This document shows positions 1-8,237 of a stretch of 64,000 nucleotides of DNA, piece after piece. Each line of letters starts with the position of its first letter. The first letter of the stretch is position 1. The notes below the pieces were generated by a model. The model was not told the origin of the DNA and made no database searches. It saw only the letters and a list, made by a program, of their open reading frames with translations. This stretch comes from Rheinheimera pleomorphica. Its GTDB lineage: Bacteria; Pseudomonadota; Gammaproteobacteria; Enterobacterales; Alteromonadaceae. Location: NCBI RefSeq assembly GCF_011634895.1, contig NZ_SIRR01000005.1, forward strand, positions 1 to 64,000. The letters are read 5' to 3'. Both the position numbers and the translations under genes were made by a program.

Positions 1-2972
1 ATACGATCATTAGTGCCCAACAGTGACAGCACCAAGCTGTCACCTGAACGGGTAACCTGTATATCTGCTGGCGCAATCCCCTCGGCAAACACTATCGCAT
101 CGGTTTTATCGCTGCCGGTATCGTAGTTATTAATGTTGTCCTGGCCCCAGCCACGTGCAAAGTGATATTCGTCACTGCCGGCACCGCCATTCAAGGAGTC
201 ATTGCCGGTACCACCGTGCAAACGGTCATTACCAGCCTGGCCGTGCAGCGTATCGTTACCGGCACCGCCGTGCAGCACATCGTCTGTGGCATAGCCATAC
301 AAGCTATCGTTACCATCGGTACTTTGCATCACCATGACTTTGATCTGATCAACATTCCAGACGGTGCCATCGGCAAAGAGGATCTCTTCCAGCTTATAAG
401 CACCGTCACCATCGCTATCAAAGTAGCCATTCACCGTAATGCGGTCGGCGCTGCCCAGTAATGACAACACCAAACTGTTACCAGAACGGGTGACCTGAAT
501 ATCTGCCGGTGCAATATCCTCGGCAAACACTATCGCATCGGTTTTATCGCTGCTGGTATCATAGTTGTAAATATTGTCCTGGCCCCAGCCCCGGCTGAAT
601 CGGTAGGTATCACTACCCGTACCGCCAGTTAAATAATCACTACCTTTGCCTCCAAGTAGCAAATCGTTGCCATCACCGCCGTAAATACTGTCGCTTCCAG
701 TACCACCGATAAGCACATCTACACCAGCATTACCTTGCAGCGTATTGCCCAAATCGTTGCCACGTACTATCTCAACCCCGCTGTTACTGCCGTTAAACTG
801 GCGTTCACCGGCAATCAGCTCTTTAACGACGCCATTTGTAACCAGCTCCTTCCAACTCTGTTCTGGATCAAGTTCTGCCAATATGCCAGTTTCAAGCTGC
901 GCTATAAAACGGGCTGCATCCCAGCCTTTAGTAAATAACATGGCAGAATATTGAGAAACAAAGTCAAACAGATCGGCCATGCCATCTTGCGGATTTTGCT
1001 GCACTAACTCTGTTAGCTTTAATTCCATCGCAGTAAAATCAAGCACTAAGCCATTGGCGGCCATAGTAACGTCTACAGCATCAACTATAGGTTTTAAACG
1101 GGTTTGAAATGCCAGACTCAAGTACACTTGTTGTTTTAATTGCTCATAAGCGGTTTCTATAGCCGCTATGGTATTTAACTGATTGGTATGTAACCAACTG
1201 CCTTCTTGTACAGGCCGTGTTGGGAAAAAATAGTATGTTGGCGGTGTAGCCACTGCACCGCCGCCACCGCCGCCACCTCCTCCTTCAATTTGGATCATAT
1301 TGTTGATTCGACGGCCATTAAAGGCTTCTAATATGCTGTATTTTCCCGAAATCTCGCCCAATTCCACGGTGTAGCGAACATCTGAATTGTTACGCCAGTT
1401 GGTTTGATACAAGGTACTGGTTTGCGACCCCAAGTGCCATTGCCATAATAGTGCATCCAGAGCAGCCAGTTGCTCATTGCGTGTAGTCCCTGCCGCGAGT
1501 TGTTCAACGAGCTCTGCTAACTCATCATTTAAAGTAGCCGCTTCACGCAAACTACGCAGACCGCCAGAGCCGCTAAAATCAGGCAGCGTCTCGGTTCGTT
1601 CGGTTAAAGGAATAGTATCGGTGAAACTATTTCTGAAATTATTAGCAGCAAAAAATAATGAACTTACTTCACCCCTATGGCCATCAGCCCACTCAAATGT
1701 CGATACAGAGTCAATTCTGTTACCATTTTGAGTATTGCCTGTTCTTTGGTTATCTAAATTAATAGAGGTAATACCCAAATCTGTCAGGCTAAACAGCTCA
1801 TGTTCCTGACTCACACCATCTTGATTTAAATCGCGCCAAATCTGTAACTTTTCAAAAATTGCATCATTATGATCGATAACGCCATCAGCCCTGTTGTTGA
1901 GATCATTTTCATTGCGGTCGTAGTAGCGCAACGCTTCAAAACCATCACGGGCATTTCTTTCATGCATAGAACCAACATAAAGACGATGATTATCGCCGAA
2001 TAACTCTCGTCCGCTGTTGATTACACCATCACTATTTATATCCCAAACCAGCAAGCCATCGTCGGCATTCACCCAACCGGAGCCATGTTTAACACCATCA
2101 CCGTCGTGGTCAAATAAAATACCGGCATCAGTGCCGATGGTTTCAACGCCATCTCCGTCTAAATCAAATACCAAAGGATCACGCGGCGGGTTAATAGCAC
2201 GATCTATCATATTGAATAGGCTGTTGATGTTATCTGATAAGCTTCCCGGAGCATCAAAACCAAACAACGATTGCAGCTTGGATAGGCTGTTCGAAAAGTT
2301 TAGCAACTTGTCTAAAATCAACGATTCAAAGGAACCTGGGGTTGTATCCGGAACAGGACTTGAGATCATCCAGTTGTAAATACCTTCAGCTAAATTGCCA
2401 GCCCAATTTATTCCGTCGTTTAGCCCTTCTGAAAAGCTATGTAATGTATCAGCAATTTTTACTGATAAATCAGAAGCATAATCTTGAAAGTTATCAGCGT
2501 AACTCGAAAAGCTATCTACGACAGAATTAAATGCCTGTATTGATTCGATATGAGCTTGATATTGGGTTGGCGTAAAGAAATTTTGAAAGTTGTTCACGCC
2601 CCCTGCTTGCAGTATCTTATTGACCACTGTTGCGCAGTTATCACCTAAAATTGAATGATGAAGATTTGGGCTATCGACAAGAAAGTAGGGCGGTGGGGAG
2701 TTTTTAAGCGAGTCTCCCATTAACTTCATACCATCATACATTTCTTGTGTAATACGCATCTCCACTCTGTAATCATCACGACCTATTGGTTCACTATAGT
2801 CCCGCATTGCGCCTGGACCATAAATCGTATTACCTAAACCATCAGCTGCAGGGCCATAGCTATATTGGAAACTGTTACCATCAGCATCCGTAAGAACAAC
2901 CCAAACATGATAACCTTCTGAATTTTCGTGAGTTGAACTGTCAACAAAAACAGTTGCTTTATAACCTTCCAT
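1..2972 (-). CDS. RTX-type secreted protein with papain-like N-terminus and FrpC-like self-processing module (partial)
   Basis: The reading frame is open from the ATG at 2972 to the window edge (at least 990 residues; the C-terminus is missing). Residues 1-120 have a His in a strand-like stretch (GYHVWVVL, H22) and a later Asn-Cys (GDNCATVVNKIL, C113), the order seen in permuted papain-fold (NlpC/P60, LRAT, PPPDE) domains. At D265-P266 the sequence RDPLVFDLDGDGVE begins a module with several EF-hand-like loops (FDHDGDG, WDINSDG), matching the FrpC calcium-dependent self-processing module that cuts at Asp-Pro. A poly-Gly run lies near residue 565. RTX nonapeptides (GGxGxDxLx) start near residue 750 and alternate with a repeated block (GWGQDN...DAIVFAE). 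It is the last gene of a type I secretion operon and is very likely its substrate. Family identity is strong for the RTX part; the papain-like call is inferred from spacing and motif only. Confidence 0.85.
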   Translation of the reverse strand, partial: MEGYKATVFVDSSTHENSEGYHVWVVLTDADGNSFQYSYGPAADGLGNTIYGPGAMRDYSEPIGRDDYRVEMRITQEMYDGMKLMGDSLKNSPPPYFLVDSPNLHHSILGDNCATVVNKILQAGGVNNFQNFFTPTQYQAHIESIQAFNSVVDSFSSYADNFQDYASDLSVKIADTLHSFSEGLNDGINWAGNLAEGIYNWMISSPVPDTTPGSFESLILDKLLNFSNSLSKLQSLFGFDAPGSLSDNINSLFNMIDRAINPPRDPLVFDLDGDGVETIGTDAGILFDHDGDGVKHGSGWVNADDGLLVWDINSDGVINSGRELFGDNHRLYVGSMHERNARDGFEALRYYDRNENDLNNRADGVIDHNDAIFEKLQIWRDLNQDGVSQEHELFSLTDLGITSINLDNQRTGNTQNGNRIDSVSTFEWADGHRGEVSSLFFAANNFRNSFTDTIPLTERTETLPDFSGSGGLRSLREAATLNDELAELVEQLAAGTTRNEQLAALDALLWQWHLGSQTSTLYQTNWRNNSDVRYTVELGEISGKYSILEAFNGRRINNMIQIEGGGGGGGGGAVATPPTYYFFPTRPVQEGSWLHTNQLNTIAAIETAYEQLKQQVYLSLAFQTRLKPIVDAVDVTMAANGLVLDFTAMELKLTELVQQNPQDGMADLFDFVSQYSAMLFTKGWDAARFIAQLETGILAELDPEQSWKELVTNGVVKELIAGERQFNGSNSGVEIVRGNDLGNTLQGNAGVDVLIGGTGSDSIYGGDGNDLLLGGKGSDYLTGGTGSDTYRFSRGWGQDNIYNYDTSSDKTDAIVFAEDIAPADIQVTRSGNSLVLSLLGSADRITVNGYFDSDGDGAYKLEEILFADGTVWNVDQIKVMVMQSTDGNDSLYGYATDDVLHGGAGNDTLHGQAGNDRLHGGTGNDSLNGGAGSDEYHFARGWGQDNINNYDTGSDKTDAIVFAEGIAPADIQVTRSGDSLVLSLLGTNDR
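5..152 (-). repeat. RTX module repeat, copy 2
   Basis: This part of the RTX gene encodes GWGQDNINNYDTGSDKTDAI followed by a VTRSG-type block, nearly the same as 458-593 at DNA level. It is a tandem duplication of a ~150-residue unit (RTX nonapeptides plus beta block) within the gene. Confidence 0.75.
458..593 (-). repeat. RTX module repeat, copy 1
   Basis: It encodes GWGQDNIYNYDTSSDKTDAI and the following block, partner of the repeat at 5-152. More copies may lie beyond the left edge. Confidence 0.75.
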
Positions 2973-2976
2973 AAAA

Positions 2977-3486
2977 CTAATCTCTCCTTCCATTATTATT
3001 CAAAACAATTGACCAAATAAAAAATACAAATATAAAAAACGTAAAAATCAAATCACCAACCAATGAATCAGCACCAACTCTTAGTATCATATTATTTCGA
3101 CCAGGCAAGGGGGCCAAATATATTTTGCAAACTGCAAAACGCGCTCTAACAGCAAGCATGTCAACACCATTACTTTTTCGATGACTTACTGAACACATAG
3201 AAAATTCAGTAGGTGAAAAAACTGATTTAATACCTACACCACAACTATCACCATCACACGTAACCCCATCCAACTTGTAATAACTGACTAACGCAGGATG
3301 AATACTGAAGACATAAATATCGTCATCAATATTTTTACCATCACCAAAAACGCTAGATTGGTAGAAAACAAAAAAGACAAAACAAAACAATAATAACCCA
3401 AAGTAAAATGTAACATAACGCCTATACTTTTCCCCAAAAAATGCAACAGCAGCTGGAGCAAATAAAAAAACCGACCAAAAAAACAT
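2977..3486 (-). CDS. Small membrane protein, candidate immunity/partner of the RTX protein
   Basis: This 169-residue protein is not recognised. It has two hydrophobic helices near the N-terminus (about residues 1-18 and 24-43), a roughly 90-residue polar segment with four cysteines (about residues 76-120), and a C-terminal helix near 143-162. Its stop codon ends 4 bases before the RTX start codon, so the two genes are surely co-transcribed. The DNA is visibly AT-rich compared with the secretion genes upstream, which suggests separate acquisition. Position and topology suggest a protein protecting the producer from the adjacent secreted effector, or helping its export. No known family was identified. 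Confidence 0.7.
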   Translation of the reverse strand: MFFWSVFLFAPAAVAFFGEKYRRYVTFYFGLLLFCFVFFVFYQSSVFGDGKNIDDDIYVFSIHPALVSYYKLDGVTCDGDSCGVGIKSVFSPTEFSMCSVSHRKSNGVDMLAVRARFAVCKIYLAPLPGRNNMILRVGADSLVGDLIFTFFIFVFFIWSIVLNNNGRRD

Positions 3487-3550
3487 AAACCACCTACAAG
3501 CCAGTATTAAAAAATTAATTAAAAACTAAGCACTCTACTTGTGCCCAACT

Positions 3551-3619
3551 CTAATTCACAAACCAGAGAACGCCAAACATAAACATCAAGGAAAATATCA
3601 ATACTTTTGAAATTATCAT
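3551..3619 (-). CDS. Possible 22-residue membrane peptide, truncated gene start
   Basis: A short frame (MIISKVLIFSLMFMFGVLWF and two more residues) forms a single hydrophobic helix. It starts directly after the duplicated hlyD tail, exactly where the 236-residue membrane gene starts after the genuine hlyD tail. It may be the stump of a former second copy of such a gene, or an expressed micropeptide. No convincing ribosome binding site is visible. Confidence 0.3.
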   Translation of the reverse strand: MIISKVLIFSLMFMFGVLWFVN

Positions 3620-3705
3620 TGTTCTTACCCCTTCATCCACCGCTTTAATCACCGGTGATAATAAAAACTCTATAACCCGCCACCGGCCGGTTTCTACTTG
3701 CAAGC
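3620..3705 (-). pseudogene. Duplicated 3' fragment of hlyD
   Basis: On the minus strand this encodes VETGRWRVIEFLLSPVIKAV and a few more residues, almost identical to the C-terminus of the HlyD adaptor encoded downstream (VKTGQRRIIEFLLSPIIKAV). At DNA level 3624-3699 aligns without gaps to 4496-4571 with 7 mismatches in 76 bases. Only the last ~27 codons are present, joined to an unrelated upstream stretch, so this is a remnant and not a second adaptor. It marks an old duplication or cassette insertion between hlyD and the RTX gene. Confidence 0.85.
3624..3699. repeat. Direct repeat, copy A (hlyD tail)
   Basis: This 76-bp segment is repeated in the same orientation at 4496-4571 with 69 of 76 identical bases counted by eye. 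The two copies bracket the 236-residue membrane protein gene. Confidence 0.85.
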
Positions 3706-3778
3706 TAACGAAATATAATGACATAAAACAAAATAGACGTAACATTACTATTTAATTTTGTTATGGCTAAATTAATTT

Positions 3779-4489
3779 TCATACGACCCCATTTATTAGA
3801 TTATTTTCTTCCTTTTCTTCTTTTATTAAATCGTCTGTGACTTTAAATTTGTCGACCAAAGCCGCCAGTCGATCAGTAATCAACTGCCAATCCGTTAAGT
3901 AATCTTTTGAAAATGAGAATGAGAAATAAATATCGTCGCTATAGTTGTAAAAACCACGACAAGATGGATATGGGACACTACCGTCTGTACTGCAAGAAAA
4001 ATTCACTCTGTCGTATGCTTCATCCATCGGCATGACATATTGCCTATTTGCCGACAATCCTGGTGTCCAGATCCACAGATCCTGAAATACGTCTGGTTGG
4101 CCTCGCTGCCAAAGCTCTTCCCGCGTGGCAAAAGCTCGGCTTCCAACACTTTGTTTACCTCTCTTGCTGATACCAAAATTGACTTTATTACCCCATCCTG
4201 TTTGTTCTGAGCTTTCTTTAATAATCGGACTCATATCCGGATAAGCCGCACTCAGGTTTACACCGGCGGCTTTACAGCCTTTTAAGCCATCAACTGACCA
4301 GATATAAGAAGGCGGTATGCGAAAGATGTCGTCAGCTACCTGAAATTCAATAACCCCACAAGCACTGTAGTGCTGCGCGGATCGGTTCAGGTAAAACAGC
4401 ACCACCAGCAGTAAAAACCCCAGTAATAGCAACACACCAATAAAGCCTGCAATAATCAGCGCCCATTTTTTAACAGTGTTTACACTCAT
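3779..4489 (-). CDS. Membrane-anchored periplasmic protein, candidate immunity protein
   Basis: This 236-residue protein is not recognised. One N-terminal transmembrane helix (about residues 8-34) is followed by a ~200-residue domain predicted to face the periplasm, with cysteines that could pair (C44, C72 and two near residues 168-179) and aromatic-rich strands. The tail is charged (KEEKEENN). Its ATG overlaps the hlyD stop as ATGA, so translation is coupled to the adaptor. Placement inside a type I secretion operon that ends in an RTX effector suggests a protective or accessory role. The flanking direct repeats show it belongs to a mobile or duplicated segment. No function is assigned from sequence. 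Confidence 0.75.
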   Translation of the reverse strand: MSVNTVKKWALIIAGFIGVLLLLGFLLLVVLFYLNRSAQHYSACGVIEFQVADDIFRIPPSYIWSVDGLKGCKAAGVNLSAAYPDMSPIIKESSEQTGWGNKVNFGISKRGKQSVGSRAFATREELWQRGQPDVFQDLWIWTPGLSANRQYVMPMDEAYDRVNFSCSTDGSVPYPSCRGFYNYSDDIYFSFSFSKDYLTDWQLITDRLAALVDKFKVTDDLIKEEKEENNLINGVV

Positions 4490-5877
4490 CGCTCCCTTAC
4501 CCCTTCATCCACCGCTTTAATAATCGGTGACAATAAAAACTCTATAATCCGCCGCTGGCCGGTTTTTACTTCTACTGTTACCGCCATACCAGAGCCCAGT
4601 GGCACGGTTTTATTACCGGCTTTAATACTGTGCTGTTTAAGCGCCACCTTTAACGGAAACACTAAACCGACACCTTCCATCTCCACCGCATCGGTGGAGA
4701 TGTCGATAATTTCGCCGTCTATCACGCCGTATTTGGTAAATTCAAAGCTTTCCAGCTTTAACTCTGCGGTTTGCCCGACTTCAACAAAGCCGATGTCTTT
4801 GTTGAGCAGCCAGGCTTCGGCAACCAGTTGCTGGTCTAGTGGCACGATGCGCATCAGCTCTTGCGCGGGGGTGACCACGCCGCCGATGGTAGTGAGCACT
4901 AATTGCTCGATGGTACCATCTACCGGTGCCAGTAATTGCTGCTGGGCGTTGGTGCTTTGCGCTTTGATTAGCTCTTGTTCCAGTGTGCTGGCATCACGGT
5001 GGTATTGGTTTAGCGCATCACTAAGCTGGCGCTGAAACTCAGCTTGCAATACTTGCTGCTGTTGTTTGGCTTCGTTAATAGCGGCAGCCAACTGCTGCAG
5101 TTTGGCTTGTTCGATGCTCAGGCTTTCAGCCTGATTAATGCGGTTTAATTCCAGCTCTAAATACTGGCTGCGTGAGGCCAGTGATTTAGCCAGTAATTGC
5201 TGCACGCTATCGGCTTGCTCGGTGATCAGCGGTAAGGTTTTCTCAATACGGCCAATATTGAGCTGAGTGGTCGCTACTTCGGCGTCCAGCTTGTCGATTT
5301 GCCGCTGTACACTGAGTTGTTTGGCCTGGTATTCCTGCCAGCTGCTGTTTAGTGCCTGCTGTTGTGGTAGTGATAATGCAGTGATAGCTGCGGTGTCAGT
5401 TTGGCTTGGTTGTTGTAGCCGCTGCTGTAATAGCTCAGTGCGGGCAATATCCTGCTTAACACTATTCAGCTGCAGTGTTAAGCGCTGTAACTCGGCTTCG
5501 GTGATGCTGCCGTCCAGCGTTAGCAACACATCCCCGGCCTGTACTTTTTGCCCCTCACGCACATGAATGTGCTGCACCACGCCGGCATTAAGCGGCTGAA
5601 TGGTTTTTACTTTGGCGCCCGGCACCAGCTTGCCCTGGGCGCTGGCGGTAATATCAATTTGCCCCCAGCAGGCCCAGGCTATGGCTAACACAAGCAGTAC
5701 CATAATGGCCCAGAGGATAATGCGGCTATAAGGCGCCGGCGGCGCGGCTTCTATTTCCAGTGCCGCCGGTAAAAAGCTTAACTGCTCGCGGCTTAGACGT
5801 TTTGCCAGCGGTAGCTCAATCACATTCGATGCCGCGCTGCGGTTTTCTGCTGTAGCCGCGTTTGGGTTTTGCCTCAT
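4486..5877 (-). CDS. HlyD-family type I secretion membrane-fusion protein
   Basis: This 463-residue protein is the periplasmic adaptor that links the inner-membrane ABC exporter to a TolC-like outer-membrane channel. It has a cytoplasmic N-terminus, one transmembrane helix near residues 53-71 (ILWAIMVLLVLAIAWACWG), a biotinyl-lipoyl strand pair (GVVQHIHVREGQKVQAGDVL), long Gln-rich coiled coils (about 115-310), the returning lipoyl half (LLAPVDGTIEQLVL) and a C-terminal beta domain ending in the conserved RRIIEFLLSP stretch. Its ATG overlaps the exporter stop by 4 bases. No TolC gene is present in the window, so a chromosomal TolC elsewhere must be used. Confidence 0.95.
   Translation of the reverse strand: MRQNPNAATAENRSAASNVIELPLAKRLSREQLSFLPAALEIEAAPPAPYSRIILWAIMVLLVLAIAWACWGQIDITASAQGKLVPGAKVKTIQPLNAGVVQHIHVREGQKVQAGDVLLTLDGSITEAELQRLTLQLNSVKQDIARTELLQQRLQQPSQTDTAAITALSLPQQQALNSSWQEYQAKQLSVQRQIDKLDAEVATTQLNIGRIEKTLPLITEQADSVQQLLAKSLASRSQYLELELNRINQAESLSIEQAKLQQLAAAINEAKQQQQVLQAEFQRQLSDALNQYHRDASTLEQELIKAQSTNAQQQLLAPVDGTIEQLVLTTIGGVVTPAQELMRIVPLDQQLVAEAWLLNKDIGFVEVGQTAELKLESFEFTKYGVIDGEIIDISTDAVEMEGVGLVFPLKVALKQHSIKAGNKTVPLGSGMAVTVEVKTGQRRIIEFLLSPIIKAVDEGVRER
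4496..4571. repeat. Direct repeat, copy B (inside hlyD 3' end)
   Basis: This is the genuine 3' end of the hlyD reading frame and is the partner of the direct repeat at 3624-3699. Most of the differences are transitions, consistent with an older duplication. Confidence 0.85.
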
Positions 5878-8090
5878 GGCCGCTCTCCCTTACCGGCAGC
5901 GGCTTGTGGCAATAAGCTGGCCACTTGTACGACTGCAGAGGTTTGGCTGGAGTTAGCCGCCGCTGCTGACCCGCCATGCTGTATTTGCATCAGATAATGG
6001 TAAATACCCTGCTGTTTTAGCAGCTCTGTGTGGCTACCCTGCTCGGCAATCTGGCCTTTGTCCATCACAATAATGCGATTACAGTCACGCACCGCCGATA
6101 AGCGGTGGGCAATAATAAACACGGTACGCCCAGCGCAGATTTGCGCCATATTGGTTTGGATAATGCGCTCCGACTCGTAGTCCAGCGCACTGGTGGCTTC
6201 ATCAAAAATCAGGATTTTCGGGTTGGCAATTAACGCGCGGGCAATGGCTAAGCGCTGACGCTGGCCACCGGATAAACTGGCGCCGTGCTCGCCAACCATA
6301 GTGTCGTAGCCTTCAGCTAGCTCACAAATAAACTCATGCGCGCCGGCGAGTTTTGCCGCCTGTATTACCTGCTCGATACTGCTGGCCGGGTCGCTAAGCG
6401 CAATATTGTCGCGAATACTGCGGTTAAATAAAAAGCTCTCCTGCAGCACCACGCCCACCTGACGGCGTAACCAGGCAGGCTCTACTAACGCCAAATCAAT
6501 ACCATCAATCAGCACCCGGCCACCTTGCGGCACATATAGGCGCTGAATAAGCTTAGTGAGTGTGCTTTTACCTGAGCCGGAGCGGCCAACTATGCCGATA
6601 CGCTCGCCGGCGCTGATGTCCAGGCTGACGTTATTTAAAATCGGCGCAGAGTCCGGCCGGTAACGAAAACTCACCTGCTGCAGGCTGACCTGGCCCTGCA
6701 CGGCCGGCAGCGCGGTGCGGTTGGGGTTGTAGCCCGGCTCTGTCGGTGCGTTTAACACATCACCTAAGCGCTCTATCGATACCTTGGCTTGCTGAAAATC
6801 CTGCCATAAGTTAACCAAACGCATAATAGGGCCGGACACCCGCTGCGATAACATATTAAAGGCAATAAACTGACCAACGGTTAAGCTGCCTTCAACTACC
6901 GCAATAGCACCAAAATACAGCGTTAATAACGACACCACTTTATTAATGTAATTGGCAATGCTGGCGTAAATATTATTGATATGCGAGGCGTCAAACGAGC
7001 TGGACACATAATCGGCCAGTTTTTCTTCCCATTTGTTGCGCATTTGCGGCTCGACCGCCAGGGACTTTACTGTTTCTACGCCAGAGACCGACTCGACCAG
7101 AAACGAGTGATTCTCTGCACTTTTTTGAAACTTCTGCTCCAGCTTATCGCGTAAGGTTGGTGTTATTAACACCGACAGCAGGATATAACAGGGAATAGAG
7201 CCAACGATTATCCAGCTAAGTAGCGGCGCGTAATAAAACATCACCGCAAAAAACACTACACTAAACAGTACATCCAGCACCACGGTCAGCGACGATCCGG
7301 TAATAAACTCGCGTACTTTATCCAGCTCTTTTATCCGCGCTACAGTGTCGCCTACCCGCCGTGCAGCAAAGTAGGATATCGGTAACGACAGCATATGCCG
7401 GTACAGCTGGCCGCCAAGTTCAACATCCACCCGGTTGGTGGTATGGCTAAACACATAGGTGCGCAGTGCGGTGAGTAACACTTCGAAGGTAATAACAGCA
7501 AAAAAGCCGACCGCCAATACATCCAGCGTCGTCATGCCTTTGTGTACCAGCACTTTATCAATCGTGACCTGAAAGAATATTGGTGTGGCTAAGCCCACCA
7601 ATTGAATAAAAAACGAGGCCATTAATACATCAGCAAATAAATGCCGGTATTTAATCAGCGCCGGAATAAACCAGCGAAAACCAAAGCGGGTCTTATCATC
7701 CAGCAAACTGGCGCGTTTGGTTAAATGTAGCAGCTCACCCGTCCACATTGCTGCTAAATTTGTTAACGAAATGCTTTGCGCCTGGCCGGTAGTGACATCC
7801 TGAATAAGGGCTTTATTGTCTTTAATCTTTGCCAGAATAAAGTAACTGCCATCATGGTTTTTACCCACCGCCGGCAATAGCAAGGCGTCTAATTTGTCAG
7901 GCGTTACGGCAATAAACTTAGCCTTAAAGCCTAAGCTTTTAGCGACCTTAACCAGGTAAATATCATTTAAATCATCAGATTGTGGCGTAAATTCACGCAG
8001 TAAACTACTTACTTCAGCAGGGGTTTGCTGCATACGGGCAACAATAGCCAGACACTGCACGCCAACGGCAAATGGCGAATTCTGTGACAT
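5874..8090 (-). CDS. Type I secretion ABC exporter with inactive C39-like domain (HlyB family)
   Basis: This 738-residue protein has a C39-like domain (residues 1-130), a six-helix exporter membrane domain (about 160-450) and an ATPase domain. Walker A is GRSGSGKST, the signature is LSGGQRQRLAIARAL, Walker B is ILIFDEATSALD and the switch His is in IIAHRLS. In the C39-like domain the position of the catalytic Cys (usual DCGxxCLA) is Val (VGVQCLA), so it should bind but not cut its substrate. That matches export of RTX proteins with C-terminal signals and no leader peptide. It is the first gene of the five- to six-gene secretion operon. Confidence 0.95.
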   Translation of the reverse strand: MSQNSPFAVGVQCLAIVARMQQTPAEVSSLLREFTPQSDDLNDIYLVKVAKSLGFKAKFIAVTPDKLDALLLPAVGKNHDGSYFILAKIKDNKALIQDVTTGQAQSISLTNLAAMWTGELLHLTKRASLLDDKTRFGFRWFIPALIKYRHLFADVLMASFFIQLVGLATPIFFQVTIDKVLVHKGMTTLDVLAVGFFAVITFEVLLTALRTYVFSHTTNRVDVELGGQLYRHMLSLPISYFAARRVGDTVARIKELDKVREFITGSSLTVVLDVLFSVVFFAVMFYYAPLLSWIIVGSIPCYILLSVLITPTLRDKLEQKFQKSAENHSFLVESVSGVETVKSLAVEPQMRNKWEEKLADYVSSSFDASHINNIYASIANYINKVVSLLTLYFGAIAVVEGSLTVGQFIAFNMLSQRVSGPIMRLVNLWQDFQQAKVSIERLGDVLNAPTEPGYNPNRTALPAVQGQVSLQQVSFRYRPDSAPILNNVSLDISAGERIGIVGRSGSGKSTLTKLIQRLYVPQGGRVLIDGIDLALVEPAWLRRQVGVVLQESFLFNRSIRDNIALSDPASSIEQVIQAAKLAGAHEFICELAEGYDTMVGEHGASLSGGQRQRLAIARALIANPKILIFDEATSALDYESERIIQTNMAQICAGRTVFIIAHRLSAVRDCNRIIVMDKGQIAEQGSHTELLKQQGIYHYLMQIQHGGSAAAANSSQTSAVVQVASLLPQAAAGKGERP

Positions 8091-8187
8091 AAGTTCCCTT
8101 TATCGGCATTGTAAAAAAACGCTGCATATTAATATCTAAATAAAAACAAATAAACACTTTTAGTTACATATATTAAATATTTAATAA

Positions 8188-8209
8188 AAAGCCCGCTTAC
8201 GCGGGCTTT
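8188..8209 (-). terminator. Rho-independent terminator after the DUF4397 gene
   Basis: A perfect 9-bp stem (AAAGCCCGC / GCGGGCTTT) with a 4-base loop is followed on the minus strand by T-rich sequence. It lies 29 bases past the stop of the lipoprotein gene and insulates it from the secretion operon. Confidence 0.85.
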
Positions 8210-8237
8210 AACTTAACAGGACCTTCTGTTATTCATG

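Noticed and set aside
5-720. Regular repeats at the left edge as a possible CRISPR
   Set aside because: The repeats are in-frame RTX nonapeptides and a protein module, with no constant repeat-spacer spacing.
155-2530. Many short plus-strand frames between 155 and 2530
   Set aside because: They lie opposite the continuous minus-strand RTX frame, have biased composition and no ribosome binding sites.
1-8090. T1SS locus as a complete hemolysin operon with activating acyltransferase
   Set aside because: No HlyC-like acyltransferase gene or hydrophobic RTX pore domain is visible.
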